In this document: in pieces, positions 25,760-34,283 of the stretch
How the letters are laid out: the number at the start of each line of letters is the position of its first letter
How positions within the stretch are numbered: position 1 is the stretch's first letter
Assembly (NCBI GenBank): GCA_900316515.1
Contig: ONDE01000008.1
Location: forward strand, 1 to 64,000
Reading direction: 5' to 3'
Length of the DNA: 64,000 bases
DNA from: an uncultured Bacteroidales bacterium
GTDB lineage: Bacteria; Bacteroidota; Bacteroidia; Bacteroidales; P3
The notes under the pieces: generated by a model
Databases searched by the model: none
Told to the model about the DNA's origin: nothing
What the model saw: only the letters and a program-made list of their open reading frames with translations
Position numbers and translations under genes: made by a program

Positions 25760-28700
25760 ATGACCAAATTGCTGCTCCGCATACACGACTACCTCACGGC
25801 CCACCGCCTGCTGGCCATAGTCAGCATGCTGGTGCTGCTGGCCGTGGGTGTGGTATTGGCGCTGCAGCTGCGCTACGAAGAAAATATCGCCGATTTCCTG
25901 CCACGCAGCAAGGATAACGTCAAACAGGCCGCCGTCTACAACGCCCTCGGCGACCAAGGTCAGATTACCGTCATATTCCGTCCCAGCAACGAAGCTGACG
26001 ACGACGAGGTTATGGATGCCATAGACCTCTTTGCCGAAACATTCACTACTAGTCCTGTTCAGGCCCGTGCCGACGAGAGCGACGCCATGACTGCCATAGC
26101 CGCTGTGGGGAACCGTATAGCGTTATATCTCACACCCGACGACTATCGCCGCATCGACTCGCTACTGGCGCAGCCCGAGTATATTGCCACCTGCATGGGA
26201 AATGTGCGGCAAACCCTCTCTATGCCGTTGCCGCCTATGGTGAGCGACATGATTGTAGCCGACCCACTGAACCTCTTCTCCCCTGCCATGGGCCGCCTGC
26301 AGGCCCTCAGTCCCAGCAGTCGCTACGAGGTGCAGGACGGCTATATATTCGATGACAAAGGGAATGGTTTTGCCTTCCTGTCGAGCCCCTATGGCTCTAG
26401 TGACACCCGCCGCAACAGCGCTTTGGCCGACACACTCTATGCCGCCATCGACAGTATAAACAATGCATTGCAAGGCACAGTGACAATAAGCGCTGTTGGA
26501 GCACCATTGATTGCCGTCACCAACGCCACACAGATAAAGCACGACAGTTTCCTGGCCATTGCGCTGGCCGTGGTGCTGATAGCGATAATACTGTGGTTTG
26601 CCATGGGCCGCAAGCGCAATGTGCTGTGGCTGGGCTTTTCGGTGGCCATGGGCTGGCTGTTTGCACTTGCGGTGATAGCCATCTTCAAGACAGAGATATC
26701 CATAATCGTGGTGGGTATAGGCTCGGTGCTTGTCGGCATCGCTGTGAACTATCCGCTGCACTATCTGGAGCACCTGAAAGACCACCCCGACCGTCGCGAG
26801 ACATTGCGCGAGATGGTGGAGCCACTTGTCACGGGCAACATAACCACCGTAGCGGCTTTCGCCTGCCTGGTGTTCGTCAAGGCCGAAGCCATGCGCGACC
26901 TGGGCCTCTTCGGTTCTCTGATGCTGGTGGGCACCATAGGCTTCACGATGGTATTCCTACCACTATGGGCAAAGGGCGGAAAACGGAGAGTGGAGAACAG
27001 TGAGCCGAGGACTGAGGTCAGTGTGCGGAAAACACCTGCGTGGGTATTCTGGACAATGGTTGCCATCACGGTGGTGTTGGGCTTTTTCAGCACACGTGTG
27101 GAGTTCGACTCAGACCTGCACAATATAAACTACATGACCGCCGAGCAGCATCGCGACCTCGACCTGCTTAGCGGCAGCGTGGACGAAGGCAACCTCACTT
27201 ACGTTGTGGCCGAAGGGCACACACTCGAAGAAGCCCTCGCCAACAACGACGCCCTCAACATCGAAGGTGTGGCGGCACTGATGCCATCGCTTGAACGGCA
27301 GCAGGATGCCTTGACCAACTGGCAGCGTCTGATGGATGCCCATCCTGACTTGGCCGATGCCGTTCGCATCGAGGCCCGCAAGGCCGGTTTCGCCGATGGT
27401 GCCTTCAATCCTTTCCTTGACCGACTGGCAGCCACCTACACACCGGAAGCCTGCTCGCTCGACAGCGACCTCGGCCTGCTGGCCAAAAACTATATATTAC
27501 CTACCGACACAGGCTACTACGTAGTGAACTACATTCAATCAAGCAATCAGGCACTGTCGGCCGAGCCGACGGCACACCATAAACAATCAAACAATCACAG
27601 TTTCTCCTTCACTCAGAAAGATGTCGGCAGCGGACTGGTGAATGCATTGAACGACGACTTCAACTACATCCTCTGGGTCTGCTCGTTCGTGGTATTCGTC
27701 TTCCTGTGGCTTGCGCTAGGCCGCCTCGAATTGGCTCTGATGGCATTCCTACCCATGGCCATGGGTTGGCTCTGGATACTGGGGATCATGGCCTTGACGG
27801 GCATCAAGTTCAACATTGTAAACATCATCCTGGCCACATTCATCTTCGGACAGGGCGACGACTATACCATCTTTATCACCGAAGGCCTATTGTATGAGAA
27901 CGCTACAGGCCACCGCCGACTGAAGGAATACCGCCGCAGCGTGATAGTGTCGGCCTTGCTGATGTTTGCCGGCATAGGCACTCTTATCGTTGCCAAACAT
28001 CCGGCCATGCGCTCGCTGGCCGAGGTGGCCATGATAGGCATGGGCAGCGTGGTGCTGATGGCCTGCGTGGTGCCGCCCATGGTGTTCCGCTGGCTGACGA
28101 TGCGCAAAGGCGAAAAACGTCTGCGCCCCATCACCATCAGCCGCATACTCATCACCGTTGTGCCGCTGTTGGTATTCATAGTGTTCGCCTTTGTGGTGGC
28201 AACACCGCTCACACTACTGCTATTCCTGACCCCAGCCCCAAAGGACAAGAAGCGGATGCTCTACCATCGCTTCATCTGCTCGGTGGCACGGCTCGGTGCA
28301 CGACTGATGCCGCGGGTGAAGTTTAACATCGAGAATCCTCACAATGAGGACTTCGGCAAACCTGCCGTCATCGTGGCCAACCATCAGTCGCACCTCGACC
28401 TGCTGTGTATACTGATGCTCAACCCAAAGATAATAATACTGACCAAGAACTGGGTTTGGCGCAATCCGCTCTACGCCCATATCATACGCTATGCCGAGTT
28501 CCTGCCCGCCGAAGCCGGCTACGACAAGCTTATGCCCAAGCTGCGCGACCTTGTGGGCCGCGGCTACTCAGTGATGATGTTCCCTGAGGGCACACGTACC
28601 CACGACGGACGCATAGGCCGTTTCCACAAGGGGGCCTTCATGCTTGCCGACGAACTGGAACTGCCGCTGCTACCTGTATATATCCACGGTGCCTACGACG

Positions 28701-28918
28701 TGTGGCCGCGCCATGAGAGCCTCATCACAGACGGTACCATCACTATCGCCGTCGGTGAACGTTGCCACAAGAACAACAAAGAAATGCGTGCACAGTTCGA
28801 GAGTGAGTTGTCAACCATGAACGAAAGACTGGAAACCAAAGAATACAAACTGCGTCTTGAGCGCTACAACTATTTATATAAAGGCCGCGAAGTGTGGCAA
28901 AGCAGACCAAGAGGATGA
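25760..28918 (+). CDS. MMPL exporter fused to PlsC-type lysophospholipid acyltransferase
   Basis: 1,052 residues. Residues 1-820 form an RND/MMPL transporter: an N-terminal membrane helix, a periplasmic domain, and two bundles of helices (about 265-410 and 640-835). From about 855 a PlsC-type acyltransferase domain follows, with HX4D (His875-Asp880 in NHQSHLD) and the FPEGTRT motif. Bacteroidota polyene clusters are known to carry this kind of fusion. It would extract the polyene lipid from the inner membrane and acylate a lysolipid with it. Two short-word inserts interrupt it in frame, at 26976-27032 between the first helix bundle and the second periplasmic part, and at 27532-27600. The stop overlaps the next start (ATGA). 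Confidence 0.9.
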   Translation: MTKLLLRIHDYLTAHRLLAIVSMLVLLAVGVVLALQLRYEENIADFLPRSKDNVKQAAVYNALGDQGQITVIFRPSNEADDDEVMDAIDLFAETFTTSPVQARADESDAMTAIAAVGNRIALYLTPDDYRRIDSLLAQPEYIATCMGNVRQTLSMPLPPMVSDMIVADPLNLFSPAMGRLQALSPSSRYEVQDGYIFDDKGNGFAFLSSPYGSSDTRRNSALADTLYAAIDSINNALQGTVTISAVGAPLIAVTNATQIKHDSFLAIALAVVLIAIILWFAMGRKRNVLWLGFSVAMGWLFALAVIAIFKTEISIIVVGIGSVLVGIAVNYPLHYLEHLKDHPDRRETLREMVEPLVTGNITTVAAFACLVFVKAEAMRDLGLFGSLMLVGTIGFTMVFLPLWAKGGKRRVENSEPRTEVSVRKTPAWVFWTMVAITVVLGFFSTRVEFDSDLHNINYMTAEQHRDLDLLSGSVDEGNLTYVVAEGHTLEEALANNDALNIEGVAALMPSLERQQDALTNWQRLMDAHPDLADAVRIEARKAGFADGAFNPFLDRLAATYTPEACSLDSDLGLLAKNYILPTDTGYYVVNYIQSSNQALSAEPTAHHKQSNNHSFSFTQKDVGSGLVNALNDDFNYILWVCSFVVFVFLWLALGRLELALMAFLPMAMGWLWILGIMALTGIKFNIVNIILATFIFGQGDDYTIFITEGLLYENATGHRRLKEYRRSVIVSALLMFAGIGTLIVAKHPAMRSLAEVAMIGMGSVVLMACVVPPMVFRWLTMRKGEKRLRPITISRILITVVPLLVFIVFAFVVATPLTLLLFLTPAPKDKKRMLYHRFICSVARLGARLMPRVKFNIENPHNEDFGKPAVIVANHQSHLDLLCILMLNPKIIILTKNWVWRNPLYAHIIRYAEFLPAEAGYDKLMPKLRDLVGRGYSVMMFPEGTRTHDGRIGRFHKGAFMLADELELPLLPVYIHGAYDVWPRHESLITDGTITIAVGERCHKNNKEMRAQFESELSTMNERLETKEYKLRLERYNYLYKGREVWQSRPRG
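26976..27032. repeat. Short-word insert in MMPL gene (first)
   Basis: GCGGAAAAC occurs at both ends, with GGAGAGTGGAGAACAGTGAG-type words between, encoding the charged linker KGGKRRVENSEPRTEVSVRK after a membrane segment. Confidence 0.5.
27532..27600. repeat. Short-word insert in MMPL gene (second)
   Basis: CAATCAAGCAATC on the left and AAACAATCAAACAATC on the right flank a GTCGGC/GCCGAC palindrome (27556-27570). It encodes about 22 extra residues in the second periplasmic domain. Confidence 0.65.
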
Positions 28919-30381
28919 AAACTGCATGCATCATAGGAGGAGGCCTCGGAGGCCTGATGACCGGAGCCCTGCTGACAAAAGAAGGCTACCGCGTGACGGT
29001 GCTGGAGAAAAACAGCAACCTCGGCGGCGGTCTGCAAGGATTCATGCGCAAAGGTCACCTCATCGACCCCTGCATGCATGTCTTCGGAGGCCTGCAGCCC
29101 GGCGGAAACCTACGCGCCATACTGCAGCACCTAGGCATTCTCGACAAGATACATCTCAAGCCATACCACGACACCCTGATATGTGGCGACGAACGACTGA
29201 CGCTGCCCTTCGGCCGCGACGCATGGATTGATGCCATAGGCGACGGAAAACACAAAGAAGAGCTGAATGAATACGTCGATGCCCTCTACCGACTGGCCGA
29301 CAGCGAAGACCTCTTCAACATGCGGCCTTCAAACGGTGCACCTCACGAGATGGAGAATATATCTGCTAAAGAGCTGATTGAACACCATATATCAGACCTA
29401 GACCTGCGACAAAAACTCACTTTCATACTGCACCTCTACGACGGCCGTCCCGACTCACCGGCACTGCTGCATGCCCTCACCAGCGTGCTGCATATCGATG
29501 GCATATATTCGTTTGAATCATCTGCTTTGACTATGGCTCAGGCTCTTGCCGACATTATCACTACCGGAGGTGGCTGCATCCACACCGGCAGTCCTGTCTC
29601 CGCCATCGAGGCCGACGGCAGGCGTATAACCGCCGTGCTTTGTGGCGACGTGCGTCATACTGCCGACTATTATATCAGTGCCATATCCATTGAGGCACTA
29701 CTCAACATCGCCCCCAAGGGGGCTTTCTCGCCAGCCTTCCGCAACCGCATCGCTGCGGCTGAGCAATGCTGCTCGGCATTCTGCATCTACGCTATCCTCA
29801 AGCCGCATACCATGAAACAGGATAATGCCAGCTACCATATTCTGCGCCGTGGCGCAAACCCATGGGAGATGACAACAACCCAGCCCGACCAGTGGCCGCA
29901 CGACATGTTCCTCATGACCCGCTCCGACCGGGGCGATGAACATTATGCCGACACCATGACCATTGTGGCTCCAATGATGTTCGAGTACGTAAAACAATGG
30001 AAAGACTCCACCCTCGGACACCGCCCCGCAGAATACCGGCAATGGAAAGAGCGTATGACGGCGCAGGCCATGCAGATGGCTCAAGAGGCTCTGGGGCCCA
30101 TCGAAACAGAATACATTGAGGCAGCATCACCCCTTACCGTGCGCGACTACAACGGCACCACACAAGGTACCTGCTATGGTATGCACACATCGGTAGACAA
30201 CCTGGCATACACCACACTATCCACCCGCACCCGCATGGAGAACCTGTTCCTCTCCGGTCAGGATGTAAACTTCCACGGCATGGTGGGCACCTCGCTCACC
30301 GCCGTGCTTACCGCCGAAACAATAGTTGGACGCAACGTGATAGTGGACCAAATCAACAACGAAAAAAAACAAACAATATAA
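28915..30381 (+). CDS. Phytoene desaturase-like FAD-dependent oxidoreductase
   Basis: 488 residues from the ATG at 28915, which overlaps the MMPL stop as ATGA. The N-terminal Rossmann motif IIGGGLGGLMTGALL followed by VTVLEKNSNLGGGLQGF binds FAD, and the end GMVGTSLTAVLTAETIVG fits the CrtI/carotenoid isomerase-like family. Flexirubin-type clusters often encode such an oxidoreductase; its precise reaction there (ring hydroxylation, desaturation or isomerisation of the polyene) is not settled to my knowledge. Confidence 0.85.
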   Translation: MKTACIIGGGLGGLMTGALLTKEGYRVTVLEKNSNLGGGLQGFMRKGHLIDPCMHVFGGLQPGGNLRAILQHLGILDKIHLKPYHDTLICGDERLTLPFGRDAWIDAIGDGKHKEELNEYVDALYRLADSEDLFNMRPSNGAPHEMENISAKELIEHHISDLDLRQKLTFILHLYDGRPDSPALLHALTSVLHIDGIYSFESSALTMAQALADIITTGGGCIHTGSPVSAIEADGRRITAVLCGDVRHTADYYISAISIEALLNIAPKGAFSPAFRNRIAAAEQCCSAFCIYAILKPHTMKQDNASYHILRRGANPWEMTTTQPDQWPHDMFLMTRSDRGDEHYADTMTIVAPMMFEYVKQWKDSTLGHRPAEYRQWKERMTAQAMQMAQEALGPIETEYIEAASPLTVRDYNGTTQGTCYGMHTSVDNLAYTTLSTRTRMENLFLSGQDVNFHGMVGTSLTAVLTAETIVGRNVIVDQINNEKKQTI

Positions 30382-30385
30382 CGAT

Positions 30386-31687
30386 ATGGATACTATTAAA
30401 ATGAAACTTATCTACCCGAAGTGGAAGAAACTCCCTGGGCAGACAACATTCAACCTTCCTCCCCACGGCCCCGTGGCTTTTGCCGCCACCCTGCCCGAGT
30501 ATGTGGACATCGACTTTGTCGACGAGAACGTCGAGGAGCTCAATTTCGACGACCCATGCGACATCGTAGCCCTCTCCACCATGCTCTCCACCCAGGTGAA
30601 GCGCGCTTGGGAGATTGCCGCCGAATACCACAAACGCGGCAAGACCGTCCTAGCCGGTGGCATCAGCGCCATGCTCCACGCCGAAGAATTTGTCAACCAT
30701 GTCGACAGCCTATTCCTCGGCGAAAGCGAGGGACGCAGCGAACAAGTGCTCCTCGACTGGAAAGAAGGCAAGTTAAAGAAAGTATATAATTTCCTTGGCA
30801 AGCAGCCCCCCATCGAAAGCGTAGGTCCCTGCCGTCGCGACCTCTACAAGCGTGAGCTATACAACCATAAAGGCGTGCAGATGGTCGACCTCTTCCATGC
30901 CTCGCGAGGCTGCCGCTTCAGCTGCTACCCCTGCGCCGTGAGCTACCTCGGCGGCCGCAAGTTCCGCCCACGTCCCATCGACAAGGTAGTCGAAGATCTG
31001 GCAGGCATCGACAACAACCGTCTCTTCATCGTCGACAACTCGCTCGCTCAGGACAAAGAATGGGAGAAAGAACTCTTCCGCGCCATAGCGCCACTGAAGA
31101 AGAAATGGATATCCCACACCATCGAGGACGACCCCGAGGTGCTCGACCTCGCCGCCAAAGCCGGCGCATGGTATGTCTACCAAGCTGTTTACGACACCTC
31201 CGACTATATCAAGGAACGTGTGAAACGCTACCACGACAACGGCATCGGTGTCGAGGGCACCATCTTGTTGGGCCTCGACAACCAGACCGTCGACGACTGC
31301 AAGCGCCTCATCGACTTCCTAGGCGAGATTGACCTCGATTTGGCTGAGTTCACCATCATGACCCCCTTCCCCCACACTAAAGCCTACGATGACTACCTGC
31401 GCCAGGGACGTATCTTCGATTTCGACTGGAACCACTACAATGCCGGCCAAGTGGTCTTCAAACCTGCCCAGATGACACCCGACGAGCTGCAGGGCGTCTA
31501 CGAATACGCATGGCAAAGCTTCTACAAGGACGAAACCCAAGAATCGAAGATGTTCCGCCTCTTCTGCAACGTAGCACTGCGCGAGATGAACGAAGGCACC
31601 TACCGTCCCCGCAACAGAGCCCTGGCCAACAAGAGCTTCGGCAAAGATGTGGACCGTAGTGTCAAAACGCACCAAAACGCTTTCTAA
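30386..31687 (+). CDS. B12-binding-type radical SAM protein
   Basis: 433 residues. An N-terminal alpha/beta region (about 10-130: IVALSTMLSTQVKRAWEIA, VLAGGISAMLHAEEFV) resembles the cobalamin-binding domain, although the classic DxHxxG loop is not evident. The radical SAM cluster motif is SRGCRFSCYPC with Cys176, Cys180 and Cys183 (CX3CX2C). The C-terminal part fits the BchE/HpnR-like class that methylates or rearranges unactivated carbons. In this operon it may C-methylate the aryl ring or chain, which is inference. It lies 4 bp after the oxidoreductase stop. Confidence 0.85.
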   Translation: MDTIKMKLIYPKWKKLPGQTTFNLPPHGPVAFAATLPEYVDIDFVDENVEELNFDDPCDIVALSTMLSTQVKRAWEIAAEYHKRGKTVLAGGISAMLHAEEFVNHVDSLFLGESEGRSEQVLLDWKEGKLKKVYNFLGKQPPIESVGPCRRDLYKRELYNHKGVQMVDLFHASRGCRFSCYPCAVSYLGGRKFRPRPIDKVVEDLAGIDNNRLFIVDNSLAQDKEWEKELFRAIAPLKKKWISHTIEDDPEVLDLAAKAGAWYVYQAVYDTSDYIKERVKRYHDNGIGVEGTILLGLDNQTVDDCKRLIDFLGEIDLDLAEFTIMTPFPHTKAYDDYLRQGRIFDFDWNHYNAGQVVFKPAQMTPDELQGVYEYAWQSFYKDETQESKMFRLFCNVALREMNEGTYRPRNRALANKSFGKDVDRSVKTHQNAF

Positions 31688-31698
31688 ATTGACAAGCC

Positions 31699-32058
31699 AT
31701 GAAAGTATCTGAATCATACTACGACGAATTGTTCCCATTCCTCGGCCAGTGGGACATGGAGTCCCTGTGCGGCCTCAAAATACGCACCGTCGACGACAAG
31801 ACCTACGTCATCGTCACCGAACTCTATCAGGAGAACCCCGGCTCGTCGGTCACCTACACCGGCGAATACCTCAAGCAGCAGATCTGCAAGGCTAAAGGCC
31901 TCGACCCCAACAAGATTGTCTACCTCGAGTGCAATCCCAATACCAACTCCAAGCTGTCGTTCTACGACGAGGAGTTCTTCGAGGTTAACTTCTACGCAGA
32001 ACCGCAGAACCGCTACCGCCGTCTCTCAGCCGACGAAGTTAAACATATCGTTGGCTGA
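31699..32058 (+). CDS. Small protein of unknown function
   Basis: 119 residues, acidic, no signal peptide or membrane helix. It starts VSESYYDELFPFLGQWDMES and contains YVIVTELYQENPGSSVTYTG and KIVYLECNPN, suggesting a compact alpha/beta fold. I do not recognise the family. It sits 11 bp after the radical SAM gene and shares a base with the next start (TGATG), so it is part of the operon and may act with one of these enzymes. Confidence 0.6.
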   Translation: MKVSESYYDELFPFLGQWDMESLCGLKIRTVDDKTYVIVTELYQENPGSSVTYTGEYLKQQICKAKGLDPNKIVYLECNPNTNSKLSFYDEEFFEVNFYAEPQNRYRRLSADEVKHIVG

Positions 32059-32897
32059 TGCGTCGCTACCTGCTCATAGTGCTGTTCCTTTTGGCCACTT
32101 CCGCAGCGGCACAGACCATCGTGCGCCTTCCAGGCACACCTGCCACGTTCGAGTGCTACCTTGCTCCACACTCAAGCAATCAAACACTCAAACACTCAAG
32201 CAATCTCTCTGTCGTCGTCTGTCCTGGTGGTAGCTACAGTTGGCTCGACTACCAAGTCGAAGGTGTCGAAGTAGCCCAATGGTTGCAAGCCCATGGCATC
32301 TCTGCCTTTGTGCTGCGCTACCGTGTGCAGGGTTGGTGGGCATGGGCCACACACTACCGGCTCCTCTTCCGTGGTCGTCAATACCCCGACCCGCTACGCG
32401 ATGCCGAAGCCGCCCTCGACTGGGTCGCCACACATGCCGACAGCCTCGGCCTCGACCCAAAAGGCACAGGCATCATGGGTTTCTCGGCCGGTGGGCACCT
32501 CTCTATGCTCAGCACCTACACACGCCAGCCAGCCTTCGTGGCACCCATCTACCCTGTGGTCACCATGCGTCAAGACTGCTGCCACACCCGCTCGCGCCGT
32601 GCCTTGCTGGGTGAATATGGCCGCTGCAAGCAGACCATGCGCGACTCCCTCTCGCTCGAACTCCACGTGCGTCCAGACTGCCCGCCGGTATTCCTCGTCA
32701 ACTGCGTCGACGACCCCATCGTCGACTACCGCAACTCCGTGCTGCTCGACAGCGCCCTCACCGCCAACCATGTTCCACATCGTTATATCCAGTACCAGAC
32801 TGGCGGTCACGGCTTCGGCATGAGCGACACCAAAGGAACCGACGAATGCCGCCCCTGGCGCGACGAATTCCTCAAATGGTTAAAATCAATACTATGA
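32058..32897 (+). CDS. Exported alpha/beta hydrolase (esterase)
   Basis: 279 residues with a signal peptide (MRRYLLIVLFLLATSAAAQ). CPGGSYSW forms the oxyanion HGG-like loop; the nucleophile is the Ser of GFSAGGH, with Asp in VDDPIVD and His in TGGHGFG completing the triad. It fits the BD-FAE/acetyl xylan esterase-like group. Placed in the polyene operon it could cleave or transfer the polyene ester outside the inner membrane; a carbohydrate esterase role is the alternative. A word insert at 32166-32205 encodes HSSNQTLKHSSN near the N-terminus. The stop overlaps the ligase start (ATGA). Confidence 0.82.
   Translation: MRRYLLIVLFLLATSAAAQTIVRLPGTPATFECYLAPHSSNQTLKHSSNLSVVVCPGGSYSWLDYQVEGVEVAQWLQAHGISAFVLRYRVQGWWAWATHYRLLFRGRQYPDPLRDAEAALDWVATHADSLGLDPKGTGIMGFSAGGHLSMLSTYTRQPAFVAPIYPVVTMRQDCCHTRSRRALLGEYGRCKQTMRDSLSLELHVRPDCPPVFLVNCVDDPIVDYRNSVLLDSALTANHVPHRYIQYQTGGHGFGMSDTKGTDECRPWRDEFLKWLKSIL
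32166..32205. repeat. Short-word insert in esterase gene
   Basis: ACTCAAGCAATCAA and AACACTCAA words are repeated in tandem and stay in frame, adding about 12 residues between the first two strands. Confidence 0.65.
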
Positions 32898-34186
32898 CCG
32901 ATATAGAATTCCAGAAACCCGAAGAAATAAAAGCCTTTCAAGAAGAAAAGCTCCACACCGCGCTGCAATATCTCGCCGACCATTCGCCCTACTACCAGCG
33001 CATGTTCCGCAGCTACGGCATCGACATCCGCAAGATACAGCACCTTGAGGACCTCGTAAAGATACCCTTTACCGAGAAGAAAGACCTGCAGCTATTCAAC
33101 GACGACTTCCTGTGCTGTCCAAAGGAAAAGGTGATTGACTACATCACCACCAGCGGCACCCTCGGCGACCCCGTCACCTTCGGCTGCACCGAGCTCGACC
33201 TGCAACGCTTGGCCTACAACGAGAAGAAAAGCTTCGAGTGCGCCGGCCTCCATCCGGGCAATATCGTCCAACTCATGACAACCATGGACAAACGTTTCAT
33301 GGCCGGCCTCGCCTATTTCCTCGGCATCCGCGAGATGGGAGCCTCCATCATACGTGTAGGCAACGGCATCCCCGAACTGCAGTGGGACACCATCGAGCGT
33401 ATCCATCCCGACACCATCATGTGCGTGCCGTCGTTCATCCTCAAGCTCATCAACTACGCCGAGGAGCACAACATCGACTACCGCAACAGCAGCATACGCC
33501 GCATCATTGGCATCGGCGAAGGACTCCGCGAGCAGGACTTTAGTCTCAACCTCCTCGGTCGCCGCATCAAGGAGAAATGGGATGTCGACCTCTTCGCCAC
33601 CTATTCCTCCACCGAGATGGGCGCCACCTTCAGCGAATGCCCCTACGGCTGCGGCGGACACGTACACCCCGAGCTCATCATCGTCGAAATTATCGGCGAC
33701 GATGACCTGCCCGTAGCCGATGGACAGCCTGGCGAGATAGTGGTCACCACCCTCGGTGTCGAAGGCATGCCCCTGCTGCGCTTCCGCACCGGCGACATAG
33801 CTGCCAAAATCACCGACCGCTGCCAATGCGGCCGCTACAGCTACCGCCTCACTCCACTCGTTGGTCGCAAGAACAACATGATCAAGTTCAAGGGCACCAC
33901 CCTCTACCCTCCCGCCATCAACGACGTGCTCGACAACACCGACTACGTCACCGGCTACGTCATCGAGGTCTCCACCAACGATGCCGGCACCGACAACGTG
34001 AAAGTAAAGCTAAGCTTGCACCCCGACGCATCGGCCGACGCAGTCAAGCAACTAAAAGACTCTTTCCGCTCGCGCATACGCGTGGCACCAGATATCGAAG
34101 TGTTGCCTGCCGAAGAGATTCAGCGCATCAACTTCCCAGCCAAAAGCCGCAAGCCCATCAAATTCATCGACCTCCGCAAGAAATAA
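32894..34186 (+). CDS. PaaK-like adenylate-forming ligase (aryl starter activation)
   Basis: 430 residues from the ATG at 32894, which overlaps the esterase stop. The adenylation P-loop reads TSGTLGDPVTFG, followed by YSSTEMGATFSEC and FRTGDI with the conserved Asp, and the C-terminal hinge region KGTTLYPPAINDV; this is the phenylacetate-CoA ligase architecture. A Cys-rich patch (ECPYGCGGH and RCQCGR) may bind zinc, as in that family. The best fitting job is activation of p-coumarate from the ammonia-lyase for loading onto CoA or ACP. Confidence 0.87.
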   Translation: MTDIEFQKPEEIKAFQEEKLHTALQYLADHSPYYQRMFRSYGIDIRKIQHLEDLVKIPFTEKKDLQLFNDDFLCCPKEKVIDYITTSGTLGDPVTFGCTELDLQRLAYNEKKSFECAGLHPGNIVQLMTTMDKRFMAGLAYFLGIREMGASIIRVGNGIPELQWDTIERIHPDTIMCVPSFILKLINYAEEHNIDYRNSSIRRIIGIGEGLREQDFSLNLLGRRIKEKWDVDLFATYSSTEMGATFSECPYGCGGHVHPELIIVEIIGDDDLPVADGQPGEIVVTTLGVEGMPLLRFRTGDIAAKITDRCQCGRYSYRLTPLVGRKNNMIKFKGTTLYPPAINDVLDNTDYVTGYVIEVSTNDAGTDNVKVKLSLHPDASADAVKQLKDSFRSRIRVAPDIEVLPAEEIQRINFPAKSRKPIKFIDLRKK

Positions 34187-34187
34187 C

Positions 34188-34282
34188 TGTGAGCCGTAAG
34201 CTGTAAGTGTTAAGTAGCTGACGCAGCCCGACGGCAACCGCCCCACTTAAAACTTAAAGCTTAAAACTTAAAACTCAAACAA
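34188..34282. repeat. Word-hairpin, copy B of a dispersed pair
   Basis: Same layout as 24909-25002: GTAAGCTGTAAG left words, a spacer GCTGACGCAGCCCGACGGCA, then CCCCACTTAAAACTTAAA right words. Between 34207 and 34253 it differs from copy A by only a few bases although the copies are 9 kb apart. Confidence 0.9.
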
Positions 34283-34283
34283 T

